DNA of 7,226 nucleotides from Solirubrobacteraceae bacterium (GTDB taxonomy: Bacteria > Actinomycetota > Thermoleophilia > Solirubrobacterales > Solirubrobacteraceae). Below the pieces are notes generated by a model. The model was given only the letters and a program-made list of their open reading frames with translations. It ran no database searches and was not told where the DNA came from. Location of the stretch: positions 1 through 7,226 of the forward strand of contig JADGIB010000184.1 of assembly GCA_019683665.1 (NCBI GenBank). The letters are read 5' to 3'. The stretch's first letter is position 1. Each line of letters starts with the position of its first letter. This document shows, piece after piece, positions 6,394 through 7,226 of the stretch. Made by a program: the position numbers and the translations under genes.

Positions 6394-6899
6394 GTCACGT
6401 TCAGCGGCAACGTGTCGAACAACGGCACGAACGGCGGCGCGATCTTCGCGTCCGGCACGTCGACGTCGGTCACCGACTCGACGTTCACGGCCAACCACGC
6501 CTCCGGCGGCTCCGGCGGCCAGGACGGCGGCGCGATCTACCTCGACGCCGGCACGCTGACCGTCCAGGGCTCGACGTTCTCGGGCAACGTGGCCACCGGG
6601 TCGGGCGGCGCGATCGCCGCCGGCGCCGGCACGACCGTCGAGGTCTCCGGGTCGACGTTCACGTCGAACCAGGCCGCCAACGGCGGGGCATCGAGGTGCT
6701 CAGCGGCGACCTCGGCGTGTCGTCGTCGACCTTCAGCTCCAACAGCGTGACCGGCCGGGGCGCGGCGATCGACATGCAGGCGCCGTCCGGGACGGCGACG
6801 ATCAGCAACAGCTACGTGACCGGCAACACCGGCGGCACGCCGGGCGGCGCGGTCACGATCCAGGACGTGCTCGTCATGTCCGGCACGTTCGTCGAGCAC
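6394..6899 (+). repeat. Beta-helix rung repeats (STFxxN...GGAI)
   Basis: Six clear rungs begin at 6394 (VTFSGN), 6478 (STFTAN), 6571 (STFSGN), 6652 (STFTSN), 6726 (STFSSN) and 6810 (SYVTGN); a weaker seventh (GTFVEH) is near 6882. Spacings are 84, 93, 81, 74 and 84 bases, about 25-31 residues per rung. Only the 74-base step, which spans the second frameshift, is not a multiple of three, as one missing base predicts. The repeats are conserved at protein level and partly at DNA level (TCGACGTTC recurs). Confidence 0.8.
6689..6690 (+). other. Second -1 frameshift site in the beta-helix gene
   Basis: The reading NGG-A followed by SRCSAATS in the second frame breaks the repeat pattern. Inserting one G between these bases gives AAC GGC GGG GCG ATC GAG GTG, i.e. 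NGGAIEVLSGDLG, which matches the GGAI turn of the other rungs (GGCGCGATC at 6435 and elsewhere) and continues into the third frame. Confidence 0.75.
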
Positions 6900-7189
6900 A
6901 ACAGCGGCTCCGCCGTCGGCGGCGTGTCCGCGAACTCCGGCTACCTGACCGCGACGACCATCAGCTGGAACCAGGCGGCGCCGTTCTCGGACTGCACCTG
7001 GAACGCCGGGTGCGCGGCCGGGCTGCACCTCGTCAACGGCGAGCTCACGGACGTGACGATCGCCGGCAACAGCTCGGGCGGGCCGGTCCCGGCGCTCCAG
7101 TGCGTCTTCGGCGGGATCGTCCGCAACGGCGGCGGCAACTACGTCCCGCCGGACTGCAACCTCTGGTGACCGTCGGGCCGGGGCCCGCG

Positions 7190-7226
<37 letters not shown>

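Larger units (their letters stand above)
5912..7169 (+). pseudogene. Secreted CSLREA-domain right-handed beta-helix protein, split by two single-base deletions
   Basis: Three successive frames (5912-6145, then frame 1 to 6750, then frame 3 to 7169) join into one product. Restoring one base near 6137 and one at 6689/6690 gives 419 residues without internal stops. Residues 1-25 are a signal peptide (MRR, an Ala-rich core, AAA cleavage region). ITVNSTGDWP (29-38) and TCTLRAAV (53-60) form the CSLREA-type motif found at the N-terminus of many secreted beta-helix proteins. The rest is a parallel beta-helix made of STFxxN...GGAI rungs. The C-terminus ends in PDCNLW with no LPXTG motif, membrane helix or other anchor visible, so the protein is probably released or weakly surface-bound. 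Such proteins are often called polymorphic outer-membrane-like or choice-of-anchor proteins; ligand and role are unknown. It could be a true pseudogene, but intact repeats on both sides of each lesion make sequencing error equally likely. Confidence 0.85.

Noticed and set aside
4366..6498. 710-aa open frame on the minus strand
   Set aside because: It is antisense to the FAD oxidase and beta-helix genes, with low-complexity composition rich in Arg, Asp, Val and Ala and no domain motif.
6394..6899. Repeats as a CRISPR or DNA-level tandem array
   Set aside because: The periodicity is coding (25-31 residue rungs) with only partial DNA identity and no spacers of uniform length.

Overview
The window is very GC-rich (roughly three quarters G+C by eye), with strong third-position G/C bias in every gene. 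It carries a deazaflavin (F420)-type nitroreductase, several apparently leaderless start sites, and a secreted CSLREA beta-helix protein. This fits a high-GC Actinomycetota chromosome. Thermoleophilia/Solirubrobacterales is a plausible guess from the gene types, but nothing here proves the taxon. No mobile element, tRNA, rRNA or CRISPR array was seen.

Layout. Positions 1-957 (minus) hold the N-terminal homocysteine S-methyltransferase module of methionine synthase MetH, cut by the window edge. A 76-bp divergent spacer with overlapping inverted repeats separates it from a Ddn-family F420-dependent oxidoreductase (1034-1486, plus). A 120-bp stretch of almost pure G/C homopolymers follows (about 1497-1612). 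Next is an uncharacterised 227-aa protein with a nuclease-like N-terminus and a predicted winged-helix C-terminus (1632-2315, plus). It converges on a 676-aa membrane acyltransferase with a fused SGNH domain (2339-4369, minus). That gene is divergent from a D-lactate dehydrogenase-like FAD oxidase (4456-5880, plus). Thirty-one bases downstream, with a strong Shine-Dalgarno, lies a secreted right-handed beta-helix protein with a CSLREA motif (5912-7169, plus). It is split over three reading frames by two single-base deletions. The window ends in a run of 37 C.

How the genes relate. I see no single pathway. MetH belongs to methionine/one-carbon metabolism, the acyltransferase probably acetylates a cell-envelope polymer, and the FAD oxidase oxidises D-lactate or a related 2-hydroxy acid. 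The beta-helix protein is exported. Four of the six genes have a TAnnnT-like hexamer 7-10 nt before the start codon and no Shine-Dalgarno, which suggests leaderless transcripts.

This is mostly ordinary chromosome. The points most worth a second look are the nuclease-like/winged-helix protein, the metH/ddn operator-like repeats, and the two frameshifts. The frameshifts and homopolymer tracts also raise a question about base-level sequence accuracy.
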